From an uncultured Oscillospiraceae bacterium (lineage in GTDB: Bacteria > Bacillota > Clostridia > Oscillospirales > Acutalibacteraceae): DNA of 64,000 bases. The notes under the pieces were generated by a model. It had not been told where the DNA came from. It worked only from the letters and a program-made list of their open reading frames with translations, and did not search any database. Positions 17,526 through 26,372 of this stretch are shown piece by piece. The stretch's first letter is position 1. Every line of letters begins with the position of its first letter. The translations under genes and the position numbers were made by a program. The stretch covers positions 1-64,000 of the forward strand of contig UQBX01000007.1 in the NCBI GenBank assembly GCA_900539425.1, written 5' to 3'.

Positions 17526-19213
17526 TGAAACTTTTTAAGAAAATATTGCCGGTGTTTGTGCTGATAGCGGTGCTTTTGTGTTCTTTTCCGGCTTTCGGCG
17601 CAGAACATCCGTATGAGCCTTATTATATAACGGCATATGATGTTTCCATAGACGTTGCAGAGGATAATGTTCTCAAAGTAACTGAAAATATTGATGTTCA
17701 CTTCAACGATCCCCGCCACGGAATATTCAGGTATATACCGCTTAAAAACAATGTTGAGCGTGTGGACGGCTCAACTGCGGTAACCCACGCCAAAATCAAT
17801 AATATACGCTGCAGTGATCATTATTCCAAATCAACTGAAAATTCACAGCTTGTTTTGCAGATAGGCGATGAGGATAAAACTCTTACAGGCGATTACAGCT
17901 ACACTATCTCGTATAACTATGCTCTTGGCCAGGATGTTGCAAGCGGATATGATGAACTGTATTACAATATTATAGGTACAGGCTGGGATACATATATTGA
18001 TAATGTTACTTTCAGCATAACAATGCCAAAGGATTTCAATGAAGACATGCTCGGCTTTTCTGCTGGCAGCTATGGCTTTGCCGGAACAAGCAGTATAGAG
18101 TATTATGTTAACGGGCTTGAAATCACAGGCAGGCTTACCCGCGAACTCGGCCCTTATGAGGCTTTTACAGTAAGGCTTGAACTTCCTGACGGATATTTTT
18201 ATTTTGATATGACTGCTCATATCTTAAAGCTTGCTGCTATGGCAGCGATTGCTGTAATCTGCTTTTTGATTGTGGCTGTTATTTGGCGTAAGTTCGGCAA
18301 GGACAGAAAAATTATAAAAATAGTTGAGTTTTATCCTCCGGAAGGCATGAGCAGTGCTGATGTTGCTTACTGGTACAAAGGCATGCTGAAAAATGAGGAT
18401 ATGATACCGCTTCTTATCGAGCTTGCTAATGAGGGCTATGTGGCAATAACTCAAACAAAAACAAATCAGTACTATGATGGTTCGGATTATGTTATAGAGC
18501 GCCGCAAGACCTATAACGGGCCTGATGAAAACAAAAAGATATTCTTTGACGGGCTTTTTGAAAGCGGTAAAAACCGCATTACAAATGATGATCTTGAGAA
18601 TGTTTTTTATAAGCATCTAAACAGTATTGCGGCAAATTACAATACCATTTCAAACCGAACAAAAGTTTTCTCAAACAAATCGCTCATAATGCGTATGGTT
18701 TGCTGGGCGCTTATAGTCATCTGCTTTGTTGCAGAGGTGTTTATCTTTAGATCAACGTTCGGTACGGGCGAGCAGTATGCGGTATTTTTCGGTTCAATAG
18801 CCGTTCTGATAGCGGCATTTATCTTCTCTTTCTTTGTAAGAAAAAGAACTGATAAAGGCCATGAGATATTGCAGAAAATAGAGGGATTTAAGCTGTTCCT
18901 TGAAACTGCTGAAAAAGACAGGCTTGAGAAGCTTGTGTTTGATGATCCTAAATATTTTTACGATATACTTCCGTATGCCTATGTCCTCGGCGTGTCCGAT
19001 GCATGGGTCAAGAAATTTGAGGATATTGCCGTTGAGCCTCCTGAGTGGTATAACGGCACCGGCTCTTTCAACACTTTTGTTATGTGGCACTTTATGAGCA
19101 GCGCAATGCACAGCGCGTCACAGGCAATGACTTCTGCTCCTCAAACATCTTCCGGTGGCGGCGGCGGATTTTCCGGCGGCGGCTCAGGCGGTGGCGGCGG
19201 CGGAAGCTGGTAA
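17525..19213 (+). CDS. DUF2207 membrane protein
   Basis: A 562-residue protein with a signal peptide (FKKILPVFVLIAVLLCSFPAFGA), an extracytoplasmic beta-rich DUF2207 domain (about 30-230), a transmembrane helix near 235-257, a cytosolic segment, two further helices near 395-440, and a glycine/serine tail ending in GGGGGGSW. This layout is typical of DUF2207 proteins that partner LemA. The function is unknown. A strong terminator follows. Confidence 0.88.
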   Translation: MKLFKKILPVFVLIAVLLCSFPAFGAEHPYEPYYITAYDVSIDVAEDNVLKVTENIDVHFNDPRHGIFRYIPLKNNVERVDGSTAVTHAKINNIRCSDHYSKSTENSQLVLQIGDEDKTLTGDYSYTISYNYALGQDVASGYDELYYNIIGTGWDTYIDNVTFSITMPKDFNEDMLGFSAGSYGFAGTSSIEYYVNGLEITGRLTRELGPYEAFTVRLELPDGYFYFDMTAHILKLAAMAAIAVICFLIVAVIWRKFGKDRKIIKIVEFYPPEGMSSADVAYWYKGMLKNEDMIPLLIELANEGYVAITQTKTNQYYDGSDYVIERRKTYNGPDENKKIFFDGLFESGKNRITNDDLENVFYKHLNSIAANYNTISNRTKVFSNKSLIMRMVCWALIVICFVAEVFIFRSTFGTGEQYAVFFGSIAVLIAAFIFSFFVRKRTDKGHEILQKIEGFKLFLETAEKDRLEKLVFDDPKYFYDILPYAYVLGVSDAWVKKFEDIAVEPPEWYNGTGSFNTFVMWHFMSSAMHSASQAMTSAPQTSSGGGGGFSGGGSGGGGGGSW

Positions 19214-19255
19214 TTCACCGTGAATTTTATAAATTTTCTGTAATATACAATAAAT

Positions 19256-19293
19256 AAAAAACGGAACTGGTTTTCAGTTCCGTTTTTATTTTG
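19256..19293. terminator. Bidirectional terminator
   Basis: The stem AACGGAACTG with its complement, loop GTTTT, is flanked by A and T runs on both sides. It separates the convergent DUF2207 and LOG-family genes. Confidence 0.85.
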
Positions 19294-19298
19294 ACTAT

Positions 19299-19889
19299 TT
19301 AGTTTTCATCTTTCAGATTATATCTGAGTTTTTCTACATCGGCTGTTTCACCCTTGTAGCTTTCAAGGTAATCAAGCAAGCTGTCTGCGTCGTCAAATAC
19401 CTTGATGAGTTCAAGAGAGGCGTCAGTCATAAAGTTTTCTTCTACTGAATAGTGCAGCATTTCAAGCATTTTGTCATAGTAACCGTAAGGATTGAAAACG
19501 GCGATAGCCTTGTTGTGGCGGCCAAGCTGTTTAAGCGTGTAGACTTCAAAAAATTCCTCAAATGTGCCTATTCCGCCTGGAGCTATGATAAACGCGTCCG
19601 CATGGTCTTCCATAAAGGTCTTTCTTTCTGCCATTGTCTGCGTGTGCTTAAATTCTGTGCAGTTTTCATAAAGTACGTTGAATTGTTTCATAAATTCGGG
19701 AGCAACGCCCAGAATGTATCCGCCGTTATCATGCACTGCGTGCGCAGTGGCGCCCATAACGCCTTTTCCGCCTCCGCCGAACACAAGCCCGTGACCGCGT
19801 TTTGCCATTTTTGCAGCAAGGTCATAAGCCGCGTCGGAGAATTTTTTATCTATAATGTCGCTTGAAGCTCCGAATATACAGAAGTTCAT
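19299..19889 (-). CDS. LOG-family (TIGR00730) Rossmann-fold protein
   Basis: A 196-residue member of the LONELY GUY/lysine-decarboxylase-like family. The PGGIGTFEE motif that binds the ribose-phosphate and carries the catalytic glutamate is intact, as is the GGGGKGVMG loop. Plant and several bacterial members are cytokinin-nucleotide or AMP phosphoribohydrolases; which nucleotide is used here cannot be told. The gene is monocistronic with its own promoter. Confidence 0.88.
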   Translation of the reverse strand: MNFCIFGASSDIIDKKFSDAAYDLAAKMAKRGHGLVFGGGGKGVMGATAHAVHDNGGYILGVAPEFMKQFNVLYENCTEFKHTQTMAERKTFMEDHADAFIIAPGGIGTFEEFFEVYTLKQLGRHNKAIAVFNPYGYYDKMLEMLHYSVEENFMTDASLELIKVFDDADSLLDYLESYKGETADVEKLRYNLKDEN

Positions 19890-19926
19890 TTATATCACCC
19901 TTTGTTTCGTCATTTTATACTAATTT

Positions 19927-19955
19927 ATTATATCAGTAACGCCATAATTATTCAA
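19927..19955 (-). promoter_or_regulatory. Promoter of the LOG-family gene
   Basis: On the minus strand TTGAAT, 17 bp, TATAAT with a TGA extended -10. Confidence 0.65.
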
Positions 19956-19984
19956 CAATTTAATTCCATTATATTAACTTGCGC

Positions 19985-20013
19985 TTGAAATGGTACAGAG
20001 TAAAGTATATAAT
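19985..20013 (+). promoter_or_regulatory. Promoter of uxaC-kdgK-kdgA
   Basis: TTGAAA, 17 bp, TATAAT. It diverges from the LOG-gene promoter with 29 bp between the two -35 boxes. No clear uronate-regulator operator was recognised. Confidence 0.68.
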
Positions 20014-20049
20014 AAAACTGTAATTTTATGATATTCGGAAGGCGATAAT

Positions 20050-21450
20050 TTGGAAAATTTCATGGATAAAAATTTTTTGCTTGATACAGATACGGCAAAG
20101 AAATTATTTTTTGATTACTGTGCGGATATGCCTATCTGTGATTACCACTGTCATTTAAGTCCTAAGGAGATTTATGAAAATAAAACCCCTCAGGACATTT
20201 CTGAACTGTGGCTGGGCGGCGACCATTATAAATGGCGCGCAATGCGTTCCTGCGGAGTTGATGAAGATTACTGCACAGGCAGTAAAAGCGGACTTGAAAA
20301 GTTTGAAAAATTCGCGTACACACTGCAGTATGCAATAGGAAACCCGCTTTATCACTGGGCGCACCTTGAGCTTCAGCGCTATTTCGGTATAGATACCCCG
20401 CTCAGTGCAAAAACTGCGGATGATATGTATAAACGCGCAAACGAAAAAATTAAAAACGGTGATTTTACGCCGCAGAGCCTTATAAAGAATTCCAATGTAA
20501 AAATTGTTTGCACAACCGATGACCCGGCAGACAGCCTTGAATACCATGCGCTGCTTGCTAAATCCGATTTCAGCTGTAAAGTTTTGCCCGGATTTAGGCC
20601 TGACAAAGCGCTTTCGATTGAGCAGAGCGGTTTTGCGGATTATATCGCTTCTCTTTCCAAGGCTGCCGATATGGAGATTAAGTCTTATAAAGATGTAATT
20701 TCAGCGCTTATTAAGAGAGTTGATTATTTTAACGAGCATGGCTGCTGTGTTTCAGACCATGCGTTCAACTATATGCCTTTTGAGCCTACTGATGACAGCA
20801 CTATAGAAACCGCTTTTCAAAAGGCAATGAACGGCGAGACAATTAGTGAAAAAGAGCGTGACGCTTATAAAACGGCTGTAATGACTGCTCTCGGCGAGAA
20901 ATATTATGAACTCGGCTGGGCAATGGAAATTCACCTCGGCGCAATGCGAAACAATAATACAGCTAAATTCAAACTTCTCGGCCCCGATACGGGATTTGAT
21001 TCCGTCGGCGATGATCAGACGGCTTATACACTCAGCCGTTTCCTTGATTCGCTTGAGGTAAAAGGCAAACTTCCTAAGACAGTTCTTTTCAATCTAAATA
21101 ATAAAGATAATATCGTTTTGGCAACAATGCTCGGCAATTTCCAGGGCAGTGAGGTTGAATCCAAGATACAGTTCGGCCCTGCATGGTGGTTCCTTGATAC
21201 TATGGACGGCATGACGGATCAGCTTAAATCTCTTGCTAATCTCGGCGTTTTAGGTAAATTTATAGGTATGGAAACAGATTCCCGTTCTTTCACATCATAC
21301 GCGAGGCACGAATATTTCAGGAGGATAATGTGCCGCCTGATAGGCAGATGGGTAGAGGACGGCTGGTACGCAAACGATGAAGAAATGCTTAAAGAGATCG
21401 TCTGCGGCATATCCTATAATAATGCTGTTAATTATTTCAATTTTAAGTAA
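20050..21450 (+). CDS. uxaC: Glucuronate isomerase
   Basis: A 466-residue amidohydrolase-fold enzyme that isomerises D-glucuronate to D-fructuronate (and galacturonate to tagaturonate). DYHCHLSPKEIYEN supplies the metal-binding histidines and GDHYKWRAMRSCGV and GNPLYHW are diagnostic. The TTG start gives an N-terminus (MENFMDKNFLLDTD) that aligns residue for residue with E. coli UxaC and has GGAAGG upstream; an ATG at 20062 is the alternative. It begins the second uronate block. Confidence 0.95.
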   Translation: MENFMDKNFLLDTDTAKKLFFDYCADMPICDYHCHLSPKEIYENKTPQDISELWLGGDHYKWRAMRSCGVDEDYCTGSKSGLEKFEKFAYTLQYAIGNPLYHWAHLELQRYFGIDTPLSAKTADDMYKRANEKIKNGDFTPQSLIKNSNVKIVCTTDDPADSLEYHALLAKSDFSCKVLPGFRPDKALSIEQSGFADYIASLSKAADMEIKSYKDVISALIKRVDYFNEHGCCVSDHAFNYMPFEPTDDSTIETAFQKAMNGETISEKERDAYKTAVMTALGEKYYELGWAMEIHLGAMRNNNTAKFKLLGPDTGFDSVGDDQTAYTLSRFLDSLEVKGKLPKTVLFNLNNKDNIVLATMLGNFQGSEVESKIQFGPAWWFLDTMDGMTDQLKSLANLGVLGKFIGMETDSRSFTSYARHEYFRRIMCRLIGRWVEDGWYANDEEMLKEIVCGISYNNAVNYFNFK

Positions 21451-21469
21451 GATTCTGTGGAGGTAAATT

Positions 21470-22567
21470 ATGAATCTCAATTTAAGACCTAAAGAAGAAT
21501 GTATGTTTGATGAAATCTCGCTCGGCGAAATCATGCTTCGTCTTGACCCCGGCGAGGGCAGAATAAAAACAGCCCGTTCATTCAGAGCATGGGAAGGCGG
21601 CGGCGAATATAACGTTGCCCGCGGCCTCAGACGCTGCTTCGGAATGAATACCGCAGTTGTAACGGCATTTGCTGAAAATGAAGTAGGCTACCTGCTTGAA
21701 GACCTTATTCTTCAGGGCGGTGTAAATACTTCTCTTATTAAATGGGTAAAGTATGACGGTATCGGCAGAACAACAAGAAACGGTATTAACTTTACCGAAA
21801 GAGGTTTCGGTATCCGCGGAGCCGTAGGTACTTCAGACAGAGGTCATACCGCTATCAGCCAGCTCAAACCCGGCGAGATAGACTGGGATCATATTTTCGG
21901 CGACCTCGGCGTTCGCTGGCTTCACACAGGCGGAATTTATGCCGCTCTTTCCGAAAATTCAGCGGCAGTTGTTATTGAGGCTGTAAAAGCCGCTAAGAAA
22001 TACGGCACCGTAGTTTCCTATGACCTTAACTACCGTCCGTCACTTTGGAATGACATCGGCGGAGTTAAAAAGGCACAGGAAGTAAATAGAGAACTTGCTA
22101 AATATGTTGACGTTATGATAGGCAATGAGGAAGATTTTACCGCTTGCCTTGGCTTTGAGGTAGAGGGCAATGACGCTAACCTCAAGGAACTCAATATGGA
22201 CGGATATGTTAAGATGCTCGGCGAAGTCTGCAAGGCTTATCCCAACTTCAAGGTAATTGCCACCACACTGAGAACGGTTATTACGGCAACAGTTAACTCA
22301 TGGAAAGCTATCTGTTATTCTGACGGTAAAATTTATAATTCAATCGAATTTCCGGCACTTGAGATACTTGACCGCGTAGGCGGCGGAGACAGCTTTGCTT
22401 CAGGCCTTATTTACGGTCTTATGACTTATGAGGACGCTCAGAAGGCTGTTAATTACGGCGTTGTTCACGGCGCTCTTGCTATGACAACACCCGGTGATAC
22501 CTCAATGGCTTCTCTTAAAGAGGTAGAGGCTAAGGTAAACGGCGGCACAGCCAGAGTACAGAGATAA
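21470..22567 (+). CDS. kdgK: PfkB-family 2-keto-3-deoxygluconate kinase
   Basis: A 365-residue ribokinase-family sugar kinase. It shows the N-terminal glycine pair in WEGGGEYNVARGL and the C-terminal RVGGGDSFASGL motif with the catalytic aspartate. Position between uxaC and the KDPG aldolase gene makes KDG the expected substrate. GGAGG precedes the ATG at 21470; an internal ATG at 21503 gives a shorter N-terminus closer to some homologues. Confidence 0.9.
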   Translation: MNLNLRPKEECMFDEISLGEIMLRLDPGEGRIKTARSFRAWEGGGEYNVARGLRRCFGMNTAVVTAFAENEVGYLLEDLILQGGVNTSLIKWVKYDGIGRTTRNGINFTERGFGIRGAVGTSDRGHTAISQLKPGEIDWDHIFGDLGVRWLHTGGIYAALSENSAAVVIEAVKAAKKYGTVVSYDLNYRPSLWNDIGGVKKAQEVNRELAKYVDVMIGNEEDFTACLGFEVEGNDANLKELNMDGYVKMLGEVCKAYPNFKVIATTLRTVITATVNSWKAICYSDGKIYNSIEFPALEILDRVGGGDSFASGLIYGLMTYEDAQKAVNYGVVHGALAMTTPGDTSMASLKEVEAKVNGGTARVQR

Positions 22568-22591
22568 TAATTATTACGGAGGATAAATATA

Positions 22592-23248
22592 ATGGCAAAT
22601 AAAATTGAAACACTTGCTAAAATTCATGAAGTAGGTATCGTTGCGGTAGTAAGAGCTACTTCTATTGAACAGGCAGAAAAGATTACAGACGCTTGTATCA
22701 AAGGCGGCGTTGCGGCTATTGAGCTTACTTTCACCGTTCCGCATGCTGATAAGCTTATTGAGGCTATGAAAGAAAAGTACAACAGCGGCGAGATCATTAT
22801 CGGCGCAGGTACTGTTCTTGACGCAGCTACAGCAAGAATCGCAATTCTTGCAGGCGCTGAATACATCGTTTCACCTTATTTTGATCCTGAAACTATAAAA
22901 TGCTGCAACCGTTACGGTATCCCCTCAATGCCCGGTATCTATACACCTACTGAGGCTGTTGCCGCTATGGAATGCGGCGCTGATGTTCTCAAGGTATTCC
23001 CGGGAGATATTGCAGGCCCTGCATTTATCAAAGATATGCACGGCCCTATTCCGAATGCGGTTATGATGCCGTCAGGCGGCGTTAGCGTTGATAATGTTAA
23101 GGATTGGATCAAAGCCGGTGCATTTGCGTGCGGTGCAGGCTCCTCACTTATCGCAGGCGCAAAGACAGGCGATTATGATAAGATTACCGAAACAGGTAAA
23201 CTCTTTGTTGAACGTATCAAAGAGGCAAGAGCTGAAATGGCAAAATAA
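22592..23248 (+). CDS. kdgA: KDPG/KHG aldolase
   Basis: A 218-residue class I aldolase that splits 2-keto-3-deoxy-6-phosphogluconate into pyruvate and glyceraldehyde-3-phosphate. The Schiff-base lysine lies in DVLKVFPGD, and GIVAVVRA, ELTFTVP and GAGTVLD segments match the family. It closes the uxaC-kdgK-kdgA operon, joining glucuronate breakdown to glycolysis. Confidence 0.95.
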   Translation: MANKIETLAKIHEVGIVAVVRATSIEQAEKITDACIKGGVAAIELTFTVPHADKLIEAMKEKYNSGEIIIGAGTVLDAATARIAILAGAEYIVSPYFDPETIKCCNRYGIPSMPGIYTPTEAVAAMECGADVLKVFPGDIAGPAFIKDMHGPIPNAVMMPSGGVSVDNVKDWIKAGAFACGAGSSLIAGAKTGDYDKITETGKLFVERIKEARAEMAK

Positions 23249-23260
23249 TCCTGATAACAT

Positions 23261-23296
23261 AAAAAACACGCGGCTTTTATTTGCGGCGTGTTTTTT
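23261..23296 (+). terminator. Terminator of uxaC-kdgK-kdgA
   Basis: A-run, ACACGC stem with GCGTGT complement, then a T-run. Confidence 0.75.
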
Positions 23297-23369
23297 ATTG
23301 TTGGAAACAAGCTTGTGAAATTTATTTTGTTTGTATTAAGTTTTTCAGTTCATTAAAATATTAGGCAAT

Positions 23370-23408
23370 AAAAAAGAGACCTGGTTTTTCAGGTCTCTTT
23401 TTATTTGT
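23370..23408. terminator. Bidirectional terminator before the nitroreductase gene
   Basis: AAAAAGAGACCTG pairs with CAGGTCTCTTTTT around a short T-rich loop; it serves the leftward nitroreductase gene. Confidence 0.82.
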
Positions 23409-23413
23409 CATTA

Positions 23414-23935
23414 TCAGTCGATGTAATAAACTCTGTTTTCTTTTCTCGGGGCGGGGGAGGGCTCTTCGCCATCTGTATAGCCTACTATACAGTGCCCGAT
23501 TCCTTCGTACTCTCCCTTTATACCGAGTGATTTGAGAATTTCTTTGCCCTCAGGCATCTCAAATTCTTCTTTTGCACGGTGTATCCAGCAGCTGCCAAGC
23601 CCAAGTTCGTGCGATGCAAGCATAAGGTTTTGCATTACAAGGCTGCCGTCATAAATGCCTGTGGGGCAGTTCTTGTCAACAAGTACTATCAGCACTGCGG
23701 GAGCACCGTAAAACGGGTCGGAGTCACTGCCCATGATTTTAGCGTTGAGCCTTGAAAGTTTATTTCTCATTTCCTTGTCTGTAACGCAAATTATGATTGT
23801 GGACTGCCTGCCCATTCCGCTCGGGGCGTATAGTCCTGCTTCAATAATCTTGTCAAGCAGTTCCTGCGGTACAGAGTCGTTTTTGTATTTTCTTATGCTG
23901 CGCCTTATTTTGATAGCATCAAGTGTATTGCTCAT
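23414..23935 (-). CDS. Nitroreductase-family FMN oxidoreductase
   Basis: A 173-residue nitroreductase-fold flavoprotein. The N-terminal FMN-phosphate site reads IKIRRSIRKYK, and LGLGSCWIHRA with a late GYTDGEEP segment completes the family pattern. The start at 23935 (MSNTLDAI) has GAGAGGTG upstream. The physiological substrate is not evident. It is separated from yfbR by 47 bp and may be co-transcribed with it. Confidence 0.88.
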   Translation of the reverse strand: MSNTLDAIKIRRSIRKYKNDSVPQELLDKIIEAGLYAPSGMGRQSTIIICVTDKEMRNKLSRLNAKIMGSDSDPFYGAPAVLIVLVDKNCPTGIYDGSLVMQNLMLASHELGLGSCWIHRAKEEFEMPEGKEILKSLGIKGEYEGIGHCIVGYTDGEEPSPAPRKENRVYYID

Positions 23936-23965
23936 AAAAACACCTCTCAAATATTTTTATATACA

Positions 23966-23993
23966 AAAGCGGTGATATGTAATCACCGCTTTG
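23966..23993 (-). terminator. Hairpin at the end of the aspS-yfbR unit
   Basis: AAAGCGGTGAT and its complement form an 11-bp stem around a 5-base loop, overlapping the last codons and stop of the yfbR-like gene. The T-run on the minus strand is short (TTTTG), so termination may be partial. Confidence 0.5.
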
Positions 23994-24567
23994 TATGCTC
24001 GTCAAGAGTAAGATAATATGCGGGCAGAAATTCATTTTTAAAATATTCCACCTCTGGCATATTGATTTCGTCTATAAGTTTTTCCTGCGCTTCAAGTGCT
24101 TTTTCAAATTCTCGGTTGCCCATTCGGGTTTCGTTTACACATTTGATGAGAGCGTCAATTTTGTCTGCCGCTTTTACAATTTTCCAAAGCTCTTTATCTT
24201 CATCCTTTTTGTTGAAAAGCGGGGAATATTCATCCCTGAATTCTTGCGGCAGCATATCAAGCAGCCTGTTTCCCGCAAGTTTTTCAACATCTTTGTAAAC
24301 GTTTTTCATTTCCTCACTGCCGTATTTTACAGGAGTGGGCATATCACCGGTGATAACTTCTGTTGCATCATGATAGAGTGCAAGCAGTGCGCATCTTTCG
24401 GCGTCATAATTTTTGCCGAATTTTTTATTGCCTATAAGGCAAAGAGCATGAGCAATTACAGCAACATGCTGGCTGTGTTCGGCAATGTTTTCTTCAGCTG
24501 TGTTCTGCATAAGCGCCCATCTGTTGATAAGGCGCATACGGTTTACCATTGCAAAAAAATTACTCAT
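23983..24567 (-). CDS. yfbR: YfbR-like HD-domain 5'-deoxynucleotidase
   Basis: A 194-residue HD-domain hydrolase closely resembling E. coli YfbR, which dephosphorylates deoxynucleoside 5'-monophosphates. The metal ligands lie in ENIAEHSQHVA and LYHDATEVITGDMPTPVKY. The ATG at 24567 gives MSNFFAMVNRMRLINRWALM, which aligns with the YfbR N-terminus; upstream ATGs sit too close to the GGAG site. The start overlaps the aspS stop by 8 bp. Confidence 0.9.
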   Translation of the reverse strand: MSNFFAMVNRMRLINRWALMQNTAEENIAEHSQHVAVIAHALCLIGNKKFGKNYDAERCALLALYHDATEVITGDMPTPVKYGSEEMKNVYKDVEKLAGNRLLDMLPQEFRDEYSPLFNKKDEDKELWKIVKAADKIDALIKCVNETRMGNREFEKALEAQEKLIDEINMPEVEYFKNEFLPAYYLTLDEHTKR

Positions 24568-26353
24568 TGCTTTCATTCTCCGCTTTAGCAATCTTTATGC
24601 CGAGTTCGTCAAGCTGAATGTTGTCTATATAAGTGGGCGCGCCGCTCATAAGCTCGCTTGCGTTCTGAACTTTGGGGAATGCTGTAACATCTCTCAGGCT
24701 GTCTGCGCCGCAAATCAGCATTGCAAGTCTGTCAAGGCCTATGCCCATACCGCCGTGCGGAGGAGATGCGTATTTGTATGCATCAACAAGGAAACCGAAT
24801 TTAGCGTCTATCTCTTCCTTTGTAAGTCCGAGAAGTTCAAACATCTTGTTTTGCAGTTCGCAGTCTGTAATTCTCATTGAGCCTGATGAAAGCTCTGTGC
24901 CGTTAAGAACAAGGTCAAAAGCCTTGGCGCGTACTTTTGCTTTGTCTGTATCAAGATACGGAATACATTCTTCCATCGGCATCGTGAACGGGTGGTGCAT
25001 TGCAACCCACTCGCCGCTTTCTTCGTCATATTCAAAGAACGGCATTTCTGTTATCCACAGATAGTTCCATTTTCCTTCGGGGATAATATTGAGTTCTTTC
25101 GCAACGGCAAGTCTGAGCGCTCCGAGAACTGAAAGTGTAAGAGCTGTTTTACCGCTTACAATGAATACACAGTCGCCTTTTTCAGCGTTCAGTGTAGAAA
25201 TAAGTTTGTCAAGTTCGCCGTCTTTGAGGAATTTTGCAAAAGAACAGCTTGGTGCTTCATCTGCCCATCTTATATAGGCAAGTCCCTTTGCGCCGATTCC
25301 CTTTGCGTATTCAGTGAGTTTGTCTATCTTCTTTCTGCTGTAAACACCTGCGGCGTTCTTAGCAACTATGCATCTTACTGTTCCGCCGTCCTCAACAGCG
25401 CTTTTAAATACACCGAAATCGGTCTTTACCGCCCAGTCGCTGATGTCGTTTATAAGCATATCAAAACGTGTGTCGGGTTTGTCTGAGCCGTATTTGTTCA
25501 TGGCATCCGCAAAAGTCATTTTCGGAAGCGGAAGCGGAATATCAATATCAAGCGTTTCCTTCATAAGCTTTTCGATAAAGCCTTCCGCCGTTTCCATAAT
25601 GTCTTCTGTGTCAACAAAGCTCATTTCAAGGTCTATCTGAGTAAATTCCGGCTGGCGGTCTGCACGCAGATCCTCATCTCTGAAACATCTTGCAAGCTGA
25701 ATGTATCTGTCAAATCCCGCTATCATAAGAAGCTGCTTGTATATCTGCGGGCTCTGGGGCAGGGCATAGAATTTACCGTTGTGGATTCTGCTGGGTACAA
25801 CATAGTCCCTTGCGCCCTCAGGCGTTGATTTTATCATCATAGGTGTTTCTATCTCTATGAAATCTTTGCCGTAAAAATATTCGCGCGCAATCTTTGCAAT
25901 TTTGTGGCGCATGAGAATATTTTTTGTAAGCTCCTCGTTTCTCAGAGCAAGATATCTGTATTTCAGTGTAGTCTCGTCGCCTACCTCATCAGCCTTAGAA
26001 ACCTCAAAAGGCGGGGTCTGAGCTTTGCTTATTATACGAAGTTCCGAAACCTCTATTTCTATATCACCCGTCGGCAGTTCAGGGTTCTTGCTTTCTCTTT
26101 CAACAACATTGCCTTTGAGCGCAAGCACATACTCGCTTCGAACGCTCTGAGCCTTTGCAAAAGTATCTCTGTCTGTTTTGTCACTGAATGAAAGCTGAAC
26201 GATACCTGTTCTGTCTCTCAGGTCAATAAATATAAGATTTCCGAGGTCTCTCTGACGCTGAGCCCAGCCAAACAGTGTAACCTCTCTGCCGCAGTCCTCA
26301 ATTCTGAGAGTGCCGCAATAATCAGTCCTTTTAAGTCCTTTTATACTCTCCAT
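24560..26353 (-). CDS. aspS: Aspartyl-tRNA synthetase
   Basis: A 597-residue bacterial-type class II AspRS: N-terminal OB anticodon domain (VTLFGWAQRQRDLG), catalytic core with FRDEDLRADRQPEFTQ (motif 2) and GGMGIGLDRL (motif 3), and the GAD insertion domain between them. It charges tRNA-Asp, and may also charge tRNA-Asn, which the sequence alone cannot decide. The ATG at 26353 has GGAGA upstream. It follows hisS by 19 bp, the usual hisS-aspS pairing. Confidence 0.97.
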   Translation of the reverse strand: MESIKGLKRTDYCGTLRIEDCGREVTLFGWAQRQRDLGNLIFIDLRDRTGIVQLSFSDKTDRDTFAKAQSVRSEYVLALKGNVVERESKNPELPTGDIEIEVSELRIISKAQTPPFEVSKADEVGDETTLKYRYLALRNEELTKNILMRHKIAKIAREYFYGKDFIEIETPMMIKSTPEGARDYVVPSRIHNGKFYALPQSPQIYKQLLMIAGFDRYIQLARCFRDEDLRADRQPEFTQIDLEMSFVDTEDIMETAEGFIEKLMKETLDIDIPLPLPKMTFADAMNKYGSDKPDTRFDMLINDISDWAVKTDFGVFKSAVEDGGTVRCIVAKNAAGVYSRKKIDKLTEYAKGIGAKGLAYIRWADEAPSCSFAKFLKDGELDKLISTLNAEKGDCVFIVSGKTALTLSVLGALRLAVAKELNIIPEGKWNYLWITEMPFFEYDEESGEWVAMHHPFTMPMEECIPYLDTDKAKVRAKAFDLVLNGTELSSGSMRITDCELQNKMFELLGLTKEEIDAKFGFLVDAYKYASPPHGGMGIGLDRLAMLICGADSLRDVTAFPKVQNASELMSGAPTYIDNIQLDELGIKIAKAENESNE

Positions 26354-26372
26354 TTTCAAAATCTCCGAAAAA

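Noticed and set aside
23995..24588. Long open frame antisense to the yfbR-like gene (197 codons)
   Set aside because: It lies fully on the opposite strand of a clear gene, has no ribosome site and shows no recognisable protein pattern.
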